The translations under genes were made by a program, and so were the position numbers. This document shows, piece after piece, positions 1 through 10,018 of a stretch of 64,000 nt of DNA (position 1 is the stretch's first letter; each line of letters begins with the position of its first letter). The DNA is from Paratinospora sagittata (Eukaryota > Streptophyta > Magnoliopsida > Ranunculales > Menispermaceae), in the NCBI GenBank assembly GCA_035771175.1, contig CM069605.1:20042288-20106287 (forward strand). The letters run 5' to 3'. The notes below the pieces were generated by a model. That model was given only the letters and a program-made list of their open reading frames with translations, did not search any database and was not told the origin of the DNA.

Positions 1-2635
1 AATGATATGTTTAAAGCACAAGAATCAATATATAATGATGATTAAAACTTGACGATTCTAAAAGTGTAAATGATTAAGATCAAGAATCAAACAAACCAAG
101 TGTTGATCTATGTAATCGATTCAATATAGTATAACTTTAACACATGAATCGATACAACAAGATATTTATGAAACCACTAAACAAGATACTGTGATATAAC
201 GATCAAAAAGGGTTCGACAAACACTATTCAAAACGAAATCAATTTTCAAGATATATGAAATTTTGGTCATTAAGCATAAGTGGAGTAAATAGGTTATCAC
301 CTAAGTCACATTCTATGGTGTTGACCATTTTGATCATTGGCTCAAGGATGCTAAGCCTTAAATCATGAGCATCGACTCTGATACCACTTGGTAGCCCAGT
401 ATCGTAGTCCAAGGAGGGGGGAAAATTGGACTTAGCAGATTTTTGCGTTATCTTTCGGTTTATATAGTTAAACAGATATAGTACACAATAAGGGAACAAT
501 GAAATTAAAAAAATATAGGAAAGATAAATGGACAGAGAGATTTAGAGTGGTACTGTTCTCCTTGAACATATGTCCACTACCTAATCACTGCGATCAAGAT
601 TTTGCAATACACTATTGGCTAGTCAACCTACGGCGTGACTAGAAATCGTATACAAAAGCCAGCACAAAGGCTTGGCTCAAAGCCTTACACTAACCAACAT
701 AAGGGCTTGGTTAGAAAGGCACACACGCTTACCTACACAAGGGCTTGGTTAGAAAGCGATATTCTAGCCTGCACAAGGGCTTGCCTAGAAAGTCACACTA
801 TAACCAACTTACGGGTGTGGTTACGAGCTATATAATAGTATGGTATATTCCCGATTGACAAACACGTCAACGATACATCAAGATTACGAATGACGATGAG
901 AAGTGTTGTACAACACTCTCAACAATATTAAGCTCACAATATTGAATGAATTAACACTACTATTCCAACCACAATGATTTAAATGATGCAATGTGTTGAA
1001 ATAATTTTTCTCAAATATGCAATCCATTCAAATATATATGATATGAACTCAAGAATCTAGTGTCCACACGTATCTAGATATTAATTCTAAAAATGATATG
1101 TTTAAAGGACAAGAATCAATATATAATGATGATTAAAACATGACGAATCTAAAAGTGTAAATGATTAAGATCAAGAATCAAACAAACCAAGTGTTGATTT
1201 AGGAAATCGATTCAATATAGTATACCTTTAACACATGAATCGACACCACAAGATATTTATGAAACCACTAAACAAGATACTGTGATATGACGATCAAAAA
1301 GGGTTTCACATACACTATTCAAAACGAAATCACTTTTCAAGATATATGAAATTTTGGTCATTAAGCATAAGTGGAGTAAATAGGTTATCACCTAAGTCAC
1401 ATTCTATGGTGTTGACCATTTTGATCTTTGGCTCACGGACGTTAAGCCTCAAATCATGAGCATCGGCTCTGATACCACTTGGTAGCCCAGTATTGTAGGC
1501 CAAGGAGGGGGGAAAATTGGACTTAGCAGATTTTTGCGTTTACTTTCGGTTAATATAGATGAACATATATAGTACACAATATGGGAGCAATCAAAATATA
1601 AAAAAATATAGGAAAGATAAATGGACACAGAGTTTTAGAGTGGTATTGTTCTCCTTGAACATATGTCGACTGCCTAATCACTGCGATCAAGATTTTGCAA
1701 TACACTATTGGCTAGTCAACTTACGACCGTGATTAGAAGTCGTATACAAAAGCCAGCACAAAAGCTTGGCTCAAAACCTTACACTAGCCAACGTAAGGGA
1801 TTGGTTAGAAAGCCACACACGCTTACCTACACAAGGGCTTGGTTAGAAAGCCATATTCAAGCCTACGCAAGGGCTTGCCTAGGAAGCTACACTATAACCA
1901 ACTTACGGGTGTGGTTACGAGCTATACAATAGTATGGTATATTCCCGATTGACAAACACGTCAACGATACATCAAGATTATGAATGACGATGAAAAGTGT
2001 TGTACAACACTGTCAACAATATTAAGCTTACAATATTGAATGAATTAACTGTATTATTCCAACCACAATGATTTAAATGATGCAATGTGTTGAAATAATT
2101 TTTCTCAAACATGCCATCCATTCAAATATATATGATATGAACTCAAGAATCGAATGTGCACACGTATCTAGATATTGATTCTAACAATGATATGTTTAAA
2201 GCACAAGAATCAATATATAATGATGATTAAAACTTGACGATTATGAAAGTGTAAATGATTAAGATCAAGAATCAAACAAACCAAGTGTTGATTTAGGAAA
2301 TCGATTCAATATAGTATACCTTTAACACATGAATCGATACCACAAGATATTTATGAAACCACTAAACAAGATACTATGATATGACGATCAAAAAGGGTTT
2401 CACAAATACTATTCAAAACGAAATCAATTTTCATGATATATGAAATTTTGGTAATTAAGCATAAGTAGAGGAAATAGGTTATCACCTAAGTCAGATTCTG
2501 TGGTGTTGACCATTTTGATCTTTGGGTCAAGGATGGTACGCCTTAAATCATGAGCATCCGCTCTAATACCACTTGCTAGCCTAATATTATAGTCCAAGAG
2601 GGGGGGTAAATTTGACTTAGCAAATTTTTGCGTTA
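1..2635 (+). repeat. SAT1 satellite array, block a (about 2.4 monomers)
   Basis: Tandem monomers of about 1.09 kb. The landmark CACTGCGATCAAGATTTTG recurs near 586 and 1680. A third monomer is cut at 2632-2635, where it meets LTR sequence of element A through a shared GTTA. Each monomer holds 35-38 bp subrepeats starting CTTGG(T/C)T, an AT-rich middle rich in GAATC/GATTC words, and the tRNA-like word CTCTGATACCA (376-386; 1465-1477 as GGCTCTGATACCA). Short open frames on both strands recur at the same place in each monomer and are repeat by-products. They vary in sequence and are often broken, and I see no sign of selection. No host gene is present in this block. Confidence 0.93.
1465..1477 (-). 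other. Primer-binding-site-like motif in SAT1 (tRNA-iMet type)
   Basis: The plus strand reads GGCTCTGATACCA, which is the 3' end of plant initiator tRNA-Met including CCA. The minus strand therefore reads TGGTATCAGAGCC, the usual primer-binding site of plant LTR retrotransposons. The same word, mostly GCTCTGATACCA, recurs once per monomer, for example at 23468-23479 and 54271-54282. About 150 bp upstream on the minus strand is a U5-like stretch, CTCTAAATCTCTGTGTCC. The match is seen directly. That SAT1 descends from a retroelement is an inference. Confidence 0.7.
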
Positions 2636-3625
2636 GATACTCTCGCGAAGCTTGGTGGTGAGTAGACTTCATTTGTGATTATATCTTTTATGTCATCATA
2701 TATCTTATATATATTGTATGTTGAAAGCATGAATGTGTCCTAATGTTTTGAATGATGCATTGATTTGAGGAAAACTTATGACTTTGGTTGGGCCCATCTA
2801 TATGGCTAATAGAGGGACTTAACCTTGTCATAGGAGGGTTTTAAAAAGGAAATATTTGGGGATGAGAACGGTACTGTGAAATAGACGTACACTAGCAACC
2901 CCAATGCATGTGGAAATGTGGATCCAAATTGACAAGCTTTTACTTGCATCGAACTTATTATAAGTGCTTGATATCTATATGTTATGAGCTTTTAATCATG
3001 CTACACATTGACATGCATACATGATATTTATTGATGAGTATTGATAGCATATTTGAATTCTATTCACTGGGCACCGTTGGCTCACCCTCATTTTCCTCTT
3101 TCAGGTCCTTTTGTCCTGAATAAGGGCAAATGAGTAGTCATATCTTGAGGGTCTTGCCGGTGAGAGAATCCAAGGCCTCGATGTGAGTTGAGAGGCATTT
3201 TGATTGAACTGTGTTTTAAATTATGATGTATTATATTTTGGACTATGTAATTATAACACTTACCACATTGTAGTATGGGTGAGTTGGGACTTGTTAGATA
3301 GACCATGTGGGCATATGACAGTTTTTTTGTACCCTTAGTTTTGGACTTTATGTGTATGTCAATCTTGATGGACTGTAGGGATTATGACGATTTAATTTAT
3401 GGCAAAGTTTTATGGAGTATCTCTTGTCTTGGATGATTAATACGGTTGGTAGTTTTGTTTAGTACCTATTTATATTATGTCGCTGTTTGGGATAAGGCTA
3501 GTAGGGTCTCAACCACCTCGCGGGGGTTGAGAAGTGTTTGGAGATGCCTACGCCGGGCGTCCCGCCCCGGCATTCCGCACTCCATTTCTTTCAGGGTTGG
3601 TGGTCCGGGGTGCGGGGTCGCCACA
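2632..3625 (+). mobile_element. Element A: truncated 5' LTR
   Basis: This matches the last third of the 3' LTR of the same element (17944-18988) and ends GGGTCGCCACA directly before a primer-binding site. The first 2.05 kb of the LTR is missing. The break joins SAT1 (TTTTTGCGTTA) to the LTR interior (GTTAGATACTCTCGCG) with GTTA shared by both sides, as expected for illegitimate recombination. It has one copy of the roughly 54-bp ACGGTACGGTGAAATAGACG segment that is doubled in the 3' LTR. It would have supplied the transcript start, but the U3 promoter part is lost. Confidence 0.9.
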
Positions 3626-3627
3626 GG

Positions 3628-3640
3628 TGGTATCAGAGAC
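3628..3640 (+). other. Element A primer-binding site
   Basis: TGGTATCAGAGAC lies 2 nt after the LTR end and is complementary to the 3' end of initiator tRNA-Met except near its 3' side. It is the minus-strand priming site for reverse transcription. The leader that follows (3641-3798) holds no gene. Confidence 0.9.
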
Positions 3641-3798
3641 CGATTTTACTAGGTTTGGTCTATGTATTGGACTTAGATGACTTTGACCTAAGAATTGGGT
3701 GAGAGCTTTAAGTGATTAAAAAGCTTAAAGGAACTAACTTAAAAGCCCTACTATCATATTTTTTGTGTGTATTATATGATATGGGTAGTTATTAGCCT

Positions 3799-4929
3799 AT
3801 GCCTACACCTGCTCCTACTGTTGTGGAGAACTCCACTGATCGGCGGATCAGACTACTAGAGAAGTTTATGAAGCTAAAGCCCTAGGAATTCACTGGTTAG
3901 GTCGACTTGAAGAAGGCCGAAGATTGGCTGAAGAATGTCGAGAAGATCAGTTGCTCCTTAAAGCTTAATGAGGAGCCTTAGGTCCAATGTGATGCTCACA
4001 CACTGGAGAGTGATGCAAAGGACTGGTGGCTTTTAGTGATGGATACACTGGGGGCAGTGAAAAGTTGGGACACCTTCAAACGATTGTTCTTACAGGCTTA
4101 CGTTCCAGAGACTGAGAGGCAGGCTAAGCAACTCGAGTTTTTGAATCTCGCACAGGGCACCATGTCAGTCAGGGAGTACGAGCTCAGATTTAGGCAGCTC
4201 GCAGTTTATGCCCCTGGGTTAGTTCAGACACCGAGTGACAAGATTATGAGGTTATCTTTGAACCTAAAACCTGCGATCCGACAAGTCTTGTCTGTGACGA
4301 AGATGACTGATTTTGCCACAGTGGTCCATAGGGCCAAACAATATGAGTTGGCTAAGCGGGTTGTTGGTAGGTCTACACGGGCAGCTCCGGATGTACAGAC
4401 TTCACAGGCAGAGTCTGGGGGACAGTTTCAGACTCCATGGAAGAAGGGAAAAGGGGGAAAGAAGAGAAAGTTTTATGGAGGAGCATAGTCCGAGGGTGCT
4501 CAGAGTGGGGCATCCCAGATTCAGACTGGTGTGATGGCCTCACCAGTGGTTTCCTCTCCTGTCTCGATTCCCATTCAGGCACCGAGTGCACCGAGACCCT
4601 CATTCCCACAGACTGTTGGCCAAGGCAGTGGTAGAGGCCGAAGAGGCTATGTGGCGACATCTCAGACTGGATCATCTGCTCCCAAGGCTCCGTTCTTATG
4701 TTATCAATGTGGGCAGGCTGGGCATAGGAAGTCAGAGTGTCCGAGTCTTCGGAGGACTCCGGGATTTGTGCAACAGTCCAGTGCCAGAGAGACAGCGAAG
4801 GCAGCTACTGAGCCAGGCTCGATAACATCCAAGACTTTGGTGGAAGGTACTCTTATTATTTGTTGTGCTTCTATGCATGTATTATTTGATGTTGGGTCTA
4901 CATATCATTCATATCTGGACGTATGGTAG
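3799..4929 (+). pseudogene. gag: Element A gag pseudogene (N-terminally deleted)
   Basis: Capsid-like gag of a Ty3/gypsy element. The region starts at an ATG corresponding to codon 87 of element B gag, because a deletion of about 315 bp removed the leader end and the first 86 codons. In-frame stops occur early (TAG at 3883 and 3898), and CAG became TAG at 4486. The longest clean stretch, 4036-4488, holds the gag core ([20 protein letters not shown]). The zinc knuckle CYQCGQAGHRKSEC lies in a second open segment (4531-4929). Protease begins near its end with LFDVGS. Decay is mostly CAG/TGG to stop, as expected of methylated, silenced DNA. The same N-terminal deletion junction occurs in element C. 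Confidence 0.88.
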
Positions 4930-6593
4930 GTAGTTTGCATTTAACCCCCATTAGGGCTAGTGCATGGTTAGTGGTGAGTACTGTAGCCGGGGAGAGAATC
5001 TACCCGAACATGATCTGTAGCCAGTGTGTGGTTCAGATTGGTGATGTTGAGATGCCTGTTGACTTTTGAGTCCTAGAGTTTTTAGAGTTTGATGCAATTC
5101 TAGGGATGGATTGGCTCGCGGCTTATCATGTAGTTGTCCACTGTTTCGCGAAGAGAGTCATTTTCCAGATCCCCGGACACCTAGTGTTTACACTACAGGG
5201 TAGAGCTTCATACCAGACAGTCACAAGGGGTAGATTTGTCACTGATGGAGATAGGGAGGTTTTGGCTGGGTTAGTGCCTGATGAGGAAGAGACTAGTGAG
5301 GTGATTCTTGAGGATATTCCCATTGTTAGGGACTTTCCAGATGTGTTCCCTGCGAATCTTCCAGAATTACCACCGAAGCGAGAGATCGATTTCATTATTA
5401 AACTAATCCTTGGCACGAAGCCTATCTCCATGGCACCATATAGAATGGCGCCAGCCGAGTTGAGAGAGTTGTAGAAACAGCTCGAGGAGTTATAGGCTAA
5501 GGGCTTTATTTGCCCGAGCGTGTCACCCTGGTGAGCTCCAGTTCTTTTTGTGAAAAAGAAAGATGGGAGCTTGCGGTTGTGCATCGACTATCGCCAATTG
5601 AACAGGGTGACCATCAAGAACAAGTATCCTCTCCCAAGGATTGATCACTTGTTTGATCAGTTGAGGGGAGCGAGGTATTTTTCGATGATTGATTTGCGTT
5701 CCGGGTATCATCAGCTGAGGATCAGGGAGGAGGATGTGCCTAAGACAACATTTAGAACCCGTTATGGACATTATGAGTTCCTTGTTGTGCCATTTGGTGT
5801 GACTAATGCACCGGTGATGTTCATGGACCTGATGCAGAGGGCCTTTAGGCAGTATCTGGATATGTTTTTCATCGTCTTCATTGATGACATATTGGTGTAT
5901 TCCAAGACTCGGGCTGAGCATGAGGAACACCTCAGAGTGACCTTGCAGACTCTGAGAGACCATAGGCTATATGCAAAGCTGAGCAAGTGCAAGTTTTAGA
6001 TCACCGAAGTGAAGTTCTGAGGTCATGTGGTGAGTTATGAGGGGATTTCAGTTGATCCATCTAAGGTTGAAGCCATTATCAGTTGGCCTAAGCCTACCAC
6101 AGTGACCGAGATTAGAAGCTTTCTTCGGTTAGCTGGTTGTTATAGGAGATTCGTTCAGGGATTCTCCACGATAGCTACACCTATGACTAGGCACACCCAG
6201 AAAGATGTGTCCTTTGTATGGACTGAGAAGTATGAGAATGCCTCTTTAGAACTGAAGAAAATATTGACATCTACGCCAGTATTGATTTTGCCAGAGCCTG
6301 ATCAGGAGTTGGTTATCTACACTGATGCCTCTTGTATCGACTTGGGTTGCGTGTTGATGCAGAAGGATAGGGTCATTGCTTATGCATCGAGGCAGTTGAA
6401 GGTGCATGAAAAAAACTATCCTGTTCATGACTTAGAACTGGTCGCAGTGGTTTTTGCTTTAAAGATTTGGAGGCATTATCTCTATGGTGAGAGATTCACT
6501 TTGTATTCTGGCCATAAAAGCCTCAAGTACTTGTTCTCTCAGAAGGAATTGAACATGAGGCAGAGAAGGTGGTTAGAGCTCCTCAAAGACTAA
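4930..6593 (+). pseudogene. pol: Element A protease / RT / RNase H pseudogene
   Basis: The order is protease (GMDWLAAYH near 5104), RT and RNase H. RT is clear at 5550-5999: [18 protein letters not shown], then the catalytic FIDD in [11 protein letters not shown]. RNase H at 6027-6593 keeps YTDAS and HDLEL, but its third acidic position reads SGHKS instead of SDHKS. In-frame stops lie near 5472, 5493, 5533, 5997 and 6018. The frame ends at 6593, where about 1.15 kb is missing: the end of the RNase H connection and the whole integrase zinc finger and DDE core. The junction near 6590-6600 joins LLKDY-type sequence to the integrase C-terminal [15 protein letters not shown]. It cannot encode a working enzyme. 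Confidence 0.9.
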
Positions 6594-7065
6594 GATGATC
6601 AAGCATAATATGAAGGTAGCCCAAGACAGGCAGAAAAGTTACACTGATGCCAAGCGGAAGACCGTAGAGTTCGAGGTGGGTGACCAAGTTTTATTGAAGG
6701 TCTCACCTCAGAAGGGCCAGACTAGATTTGGGATAAAAGGCAAGCTCGGTCCGAGATTTGTTGGGCCGTTCGAGGTTTTGGAATGATTTGGCCCCGTCGC
6801 TTACCGATTAGCCTTGCCACCTCAATTAGCAGCAGTCCACAATGTCCATCATGTGTCAATGTTGAGAGTGTACAGGAGTGAACTTGATCACGTCTTGGAC
6901 TGGAGGAACATTCAGCTGAGGCAAGATGGGACTTATGATGAGGAACCTATTCAGATACTTGACCGGAAGGTCCAGAGGATACGTAACCATGAGATTCCAA
7001 TGGTTAAGGTGAGATGGCAGTTCCATGGCGACGAGCAGATTACTTGGGAGCGTGAGGACTACATG
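6594..7065 (+). pseudogene. Element A integrase C-terminus and chromodomain (5' part)
   Basis: Two open segments. The first has [20 protein letters not shown] and the GPF part of the GPY/F module (RFVGPFEVLE), and is broken by TGA at 6784. The second runs through [15 protein letters not shown] into a chromodomain ending [19 protein letters not shown]. The chromodomain of Tekay-type integrases binds heterochromatic histone marks and directs insertion. The reading stops at 7065 because element B is inserted here. The missing tail ([17 protein letters not shown]) resumes at about 15802, 8.7 kb downstream. Confidence 0.9.
7061..7065 (+). other. Target-site duplication of element B (left)
   Basis: ACATG directly precedes the LTR start TGTGACG. 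The partner at 15797-15801 reads ACCTG (one mismatch). Element C has the uninterrupted site, GGACTACATGATTGAGCAC. Confidence 0.85.
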
Positions 7066-9792
7066 TGTGACGCCCCGAAAATTATTTCATCTAGCCCATA
7101 ACCCAATTGCACTTTGCCCAAACTCTATGTGTTGCCTTGATATGGTTGGTGTTTGTTTGATGGTTGTTTAATGTTTGTATAGTTGATGCTTGATAATGTA
7201 TATAATATGTGTATTATAAATTGTATATGGGTCATGTTAAATTAAAGTATAATGCATATGTTATTATTTATGCATGGGTCCATTAAACCATGAATTGATA
7301 TGGGTTAGGATTGATTGAATAAAAGGATAAATGAGAATGAAAATTTGGTATATTAAATGGATTGGACATTTAAAATACATGGAAGCATGAGATTGGTTAA
7401 AGTACATGTGGTTGGTATGGGTAGTATGAGACCAACACATGTGAAGGTTGGTGCATGAAAGTGGACAAGTTATCTTCCCCAAGAATGTGCTAGAAAGTGA
7501 GGTGAGTGGAGGGATTCAAGGAAGTGCTAGAAAGTGAGGTGAGTGGAGAGAAAGGAAAAAAATAAAAGAAAAGAAGAGAAAGGAAAGAAGAAGAGAAAGA
7601 AAGAGGGAGTTGCAGGAGGAAAATCTCTGCGACGTTTTCATCAAAGTACTGGATCTTCAGGATATATGGTCAGATTAAGCTCAAATTTTGTCAAAAATTC
7701 GTAGCTTATGGTTCTGAATTCTGAACGGTGAAGATCTTGATTTGAGGTTTCTTCTAAGAGATCTAACCTCTCAAACCAAGCTGGTCGGAAAGTCTGAATT
7801 TCTCGCGCCGGTTCGCTCAAACTTGTAGTTCTTCTCAATCTACCGTTGGATGGATATAAAATTTGGGTATGTAATTTACAACTGATATTTCTGTATTATG
7901 ACCGGTGAAGATGTTTATGCATTAAGTATGTTGTGTGATATAGTCATCTGAGTTTGAGTATTTGCAGCAGGAAAGGAGAAATTGTCTGATTAGAGACTTG
8001 TTCATCAAAGATACTTATCGTTTCGGTCCACCGTTGGATTGGGCTGATATTTGGACAGAAGGTTTGTTTCTTCACATAATTAAATCACTACGGTTGATTT
8101 TGTGATTACATATTCCTGTTGGTATATTGATACATCTGAACGGAATATTAAATGAAGAATTGGTAGGGTTGCTTGTATTAGACACAAATTTAAAATATGA
8201 ACTTAGACCTTTCCAAATAGGTTGCATGTCAACTATGTTGACCTAGTTGCCATTGTTGATGAACCCATGATGCAAAATTAGTGATATACATGGCTGAACA
8301 TGGTAACCTAGTGTAAATCGACAATATGGCCTAAGTATGGAAAGTTTCATATTTTAGGGCTTTTGATGCTTTTGGCCTAGAATCATTGAATTGATGCAAC
8401 TTATGTTTAATTAAGCATGATTAGGGTTGATTATGCTACTGATTTGGTGGTTGTGACCATATCATGGGTTAGGCCTACTTGTGATCAAGTGACCCAATTT
8501 GGGCATGTTTATGCCTAAGGAATTGAAAATCAGTATTTTTTATTAATAGAATGGTTTATGTATGAGAACTATGCATTAAAGGCCTAAGTCATGTGATTTG
8601 AGTTGAATGATGGGATTAGATGGGATTTAGGCCTATTGTCTATATGTGGGCTGATTTAGGGTTGATGTGTAATGTCTATGTGATTGAGCATAGAAATTGA
8701 TGTATGGTAGGATATTGATGAATGTTTCAGGATCTTGATTGGGTTGATTCGGTTTGGTGGTCGTGTGTGGTTAAATACTCTCGCAAGGCTTGGTTGTGAG
8801 TAGACTTCATTTATGCTTATATCTTTTATGTCGTCATATCACTTATATATATTGTATGTTGAAAGCATGAATGTATTCTAATGTTTTGAATGATGCATTG
8901 ATTTGAGAAAACCTTATGACTTTGGTTCGGCCCATCTATCTGGCTAATAGCGGGAGTAAACCTTGTCATAGGAGGGTTTTAGGAAAGGAAATGATTGGGG
9001 TCAACGGTACGGTGAAATAGACGGGCACTAGTAACCCCAAATAAACATGATTGGGGTCAACGGCACGGTGAAATAGACGTGCACTAGTAACCCAATGCAT
9101 GTGGAATGTGGATCAAAATTGATAAGCTTTTACTTGCATCGAACTTATTATAAATGCTTGATATCTATATGTTATGAGCTTTTAATCATGCTACACATTG
9201 ACATGCATACATGATATTTATTGATAAGTATTGATAGCATATTTGAATTCTATTCACTGGGCACCGTTGGCTCACCCTCATTTTCCTCTTTCATTTCCAT
9301 CTGTCCCGAATAAGGGCAAAGGAGTAGTCATATCTTGAGGGCCTTGCCTGCGAGAGAATCCAAGGCCTCGATGTGAGTTGAGAGGCATTTTGATTGAACT
9401 GTGTTTTAAATTATGAAGTATTATATTTTGGATTATGTAGTATGGGTGAGTTGGGACTTGTTTGATAGACCATGTGGGCATATGACGGTTTTTATTTGTA
9501 CCCACAATTTTGGACTATATGCGTATGTCAATTTTAATGGACTGTAGGGATTATGATTTTATTTATGGTTTATTTTTATGGATTATCTCTTGTCTTTGAT
9601 GATTAATACGGTGGGTAGTTTTGTTTAGTACCTTTTGATATTATGTCGTTGTTTGAGATAAGGCTCGTAGGGTCTCAACCACCTCACGGGAGTTGAGGAG
9701 TGGTCGGAGATGCCTACGCCGGGCGTCCCGCCTCGGCATTCCGCACGCTATTCCCTGCGGGGTTGGTGGTCTGGGGTGTGGGGTCGCGAGGA
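7066..9792 (+). mobile_element. Element B: 5' LTR
   Basis: About 2.73 kb, starting TGTGACGCCCCGAAAATT. The 3' end is blurred (GGGTCGCGAGGA in place of GGGTCGCCACA). It is of the B subtype shared with the solo LTR: no CATGTCAAGTTGGTG minisatellite, GTTTTTATTTGTACCCAC, and CTCGTAGGG. A purine-rich tract lies at about 7548-7615. A roughly 54-bp tandem duplication with TCAACGG(T/C)ACGGTGAAATA lies at about 8995-9095. Possible promoter words include TATATATT near 8847, but I cannot place the transcript start. It holds no gene. Confidence 0.93.
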
Positions 9793-9794
9793 GT

Positions 9795-9807
9795 TGGTAT
9801 CAGAGCC
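9795..9807 (+). other. Element B primer-binding site
   Basis: TGGTATCAGAGCC is an exact 13-nt complement of the initiator tRNA-Met 3' end, 2 nt after the 5' LTR. The leader 9808-10018 holds no gene. An ATG at 9988 opens a frame that stops after eight codons. Confidence 0.92.
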
Positions 9808-10018
9808 TGATTTTACTAGGTTTGGTCTATGTATTGGACTTAGATGACTTTGACCTAGGAATTGGGTGAGAGATTTAGGTGATTAAAACACTTAAAGGAA
9901 CTAACTTTAAAGCCTTATTATCATATTTTCTGCGTGTATTATATGATATGGGTAGTTGTGAGGCTTTGTTAATGTTTTAAATGTGTGATGGTTGCTCGTA
10001 TTTCTACTTCTTAGTGTC

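Noticed and set aside
239..499. Minus-strand open frames of 60-120 aa in nearly every SAT1 monomer, and plus-strand partners of 65-100 aa
   Set aside because: They sit at fixed places in a tandem repeat, vary freely in residues, are often broken, and cross the primer-binding-site-like word; they are by-products of the repeat.
3446..3652. Plus-strand frame across the LTR end of A and repeated in other LTRs
   Set aside because: It spans the LTR/primer-binding-site border and is not conserved as protein between LTR copies.
9992..10018. Gag start nine codons upstream of 10019
   Set aside because: It would need a TTG start; the first in-frame ATG is at 10019, and the earlier ATG at 9988 is out of frame and stops after eight codons.
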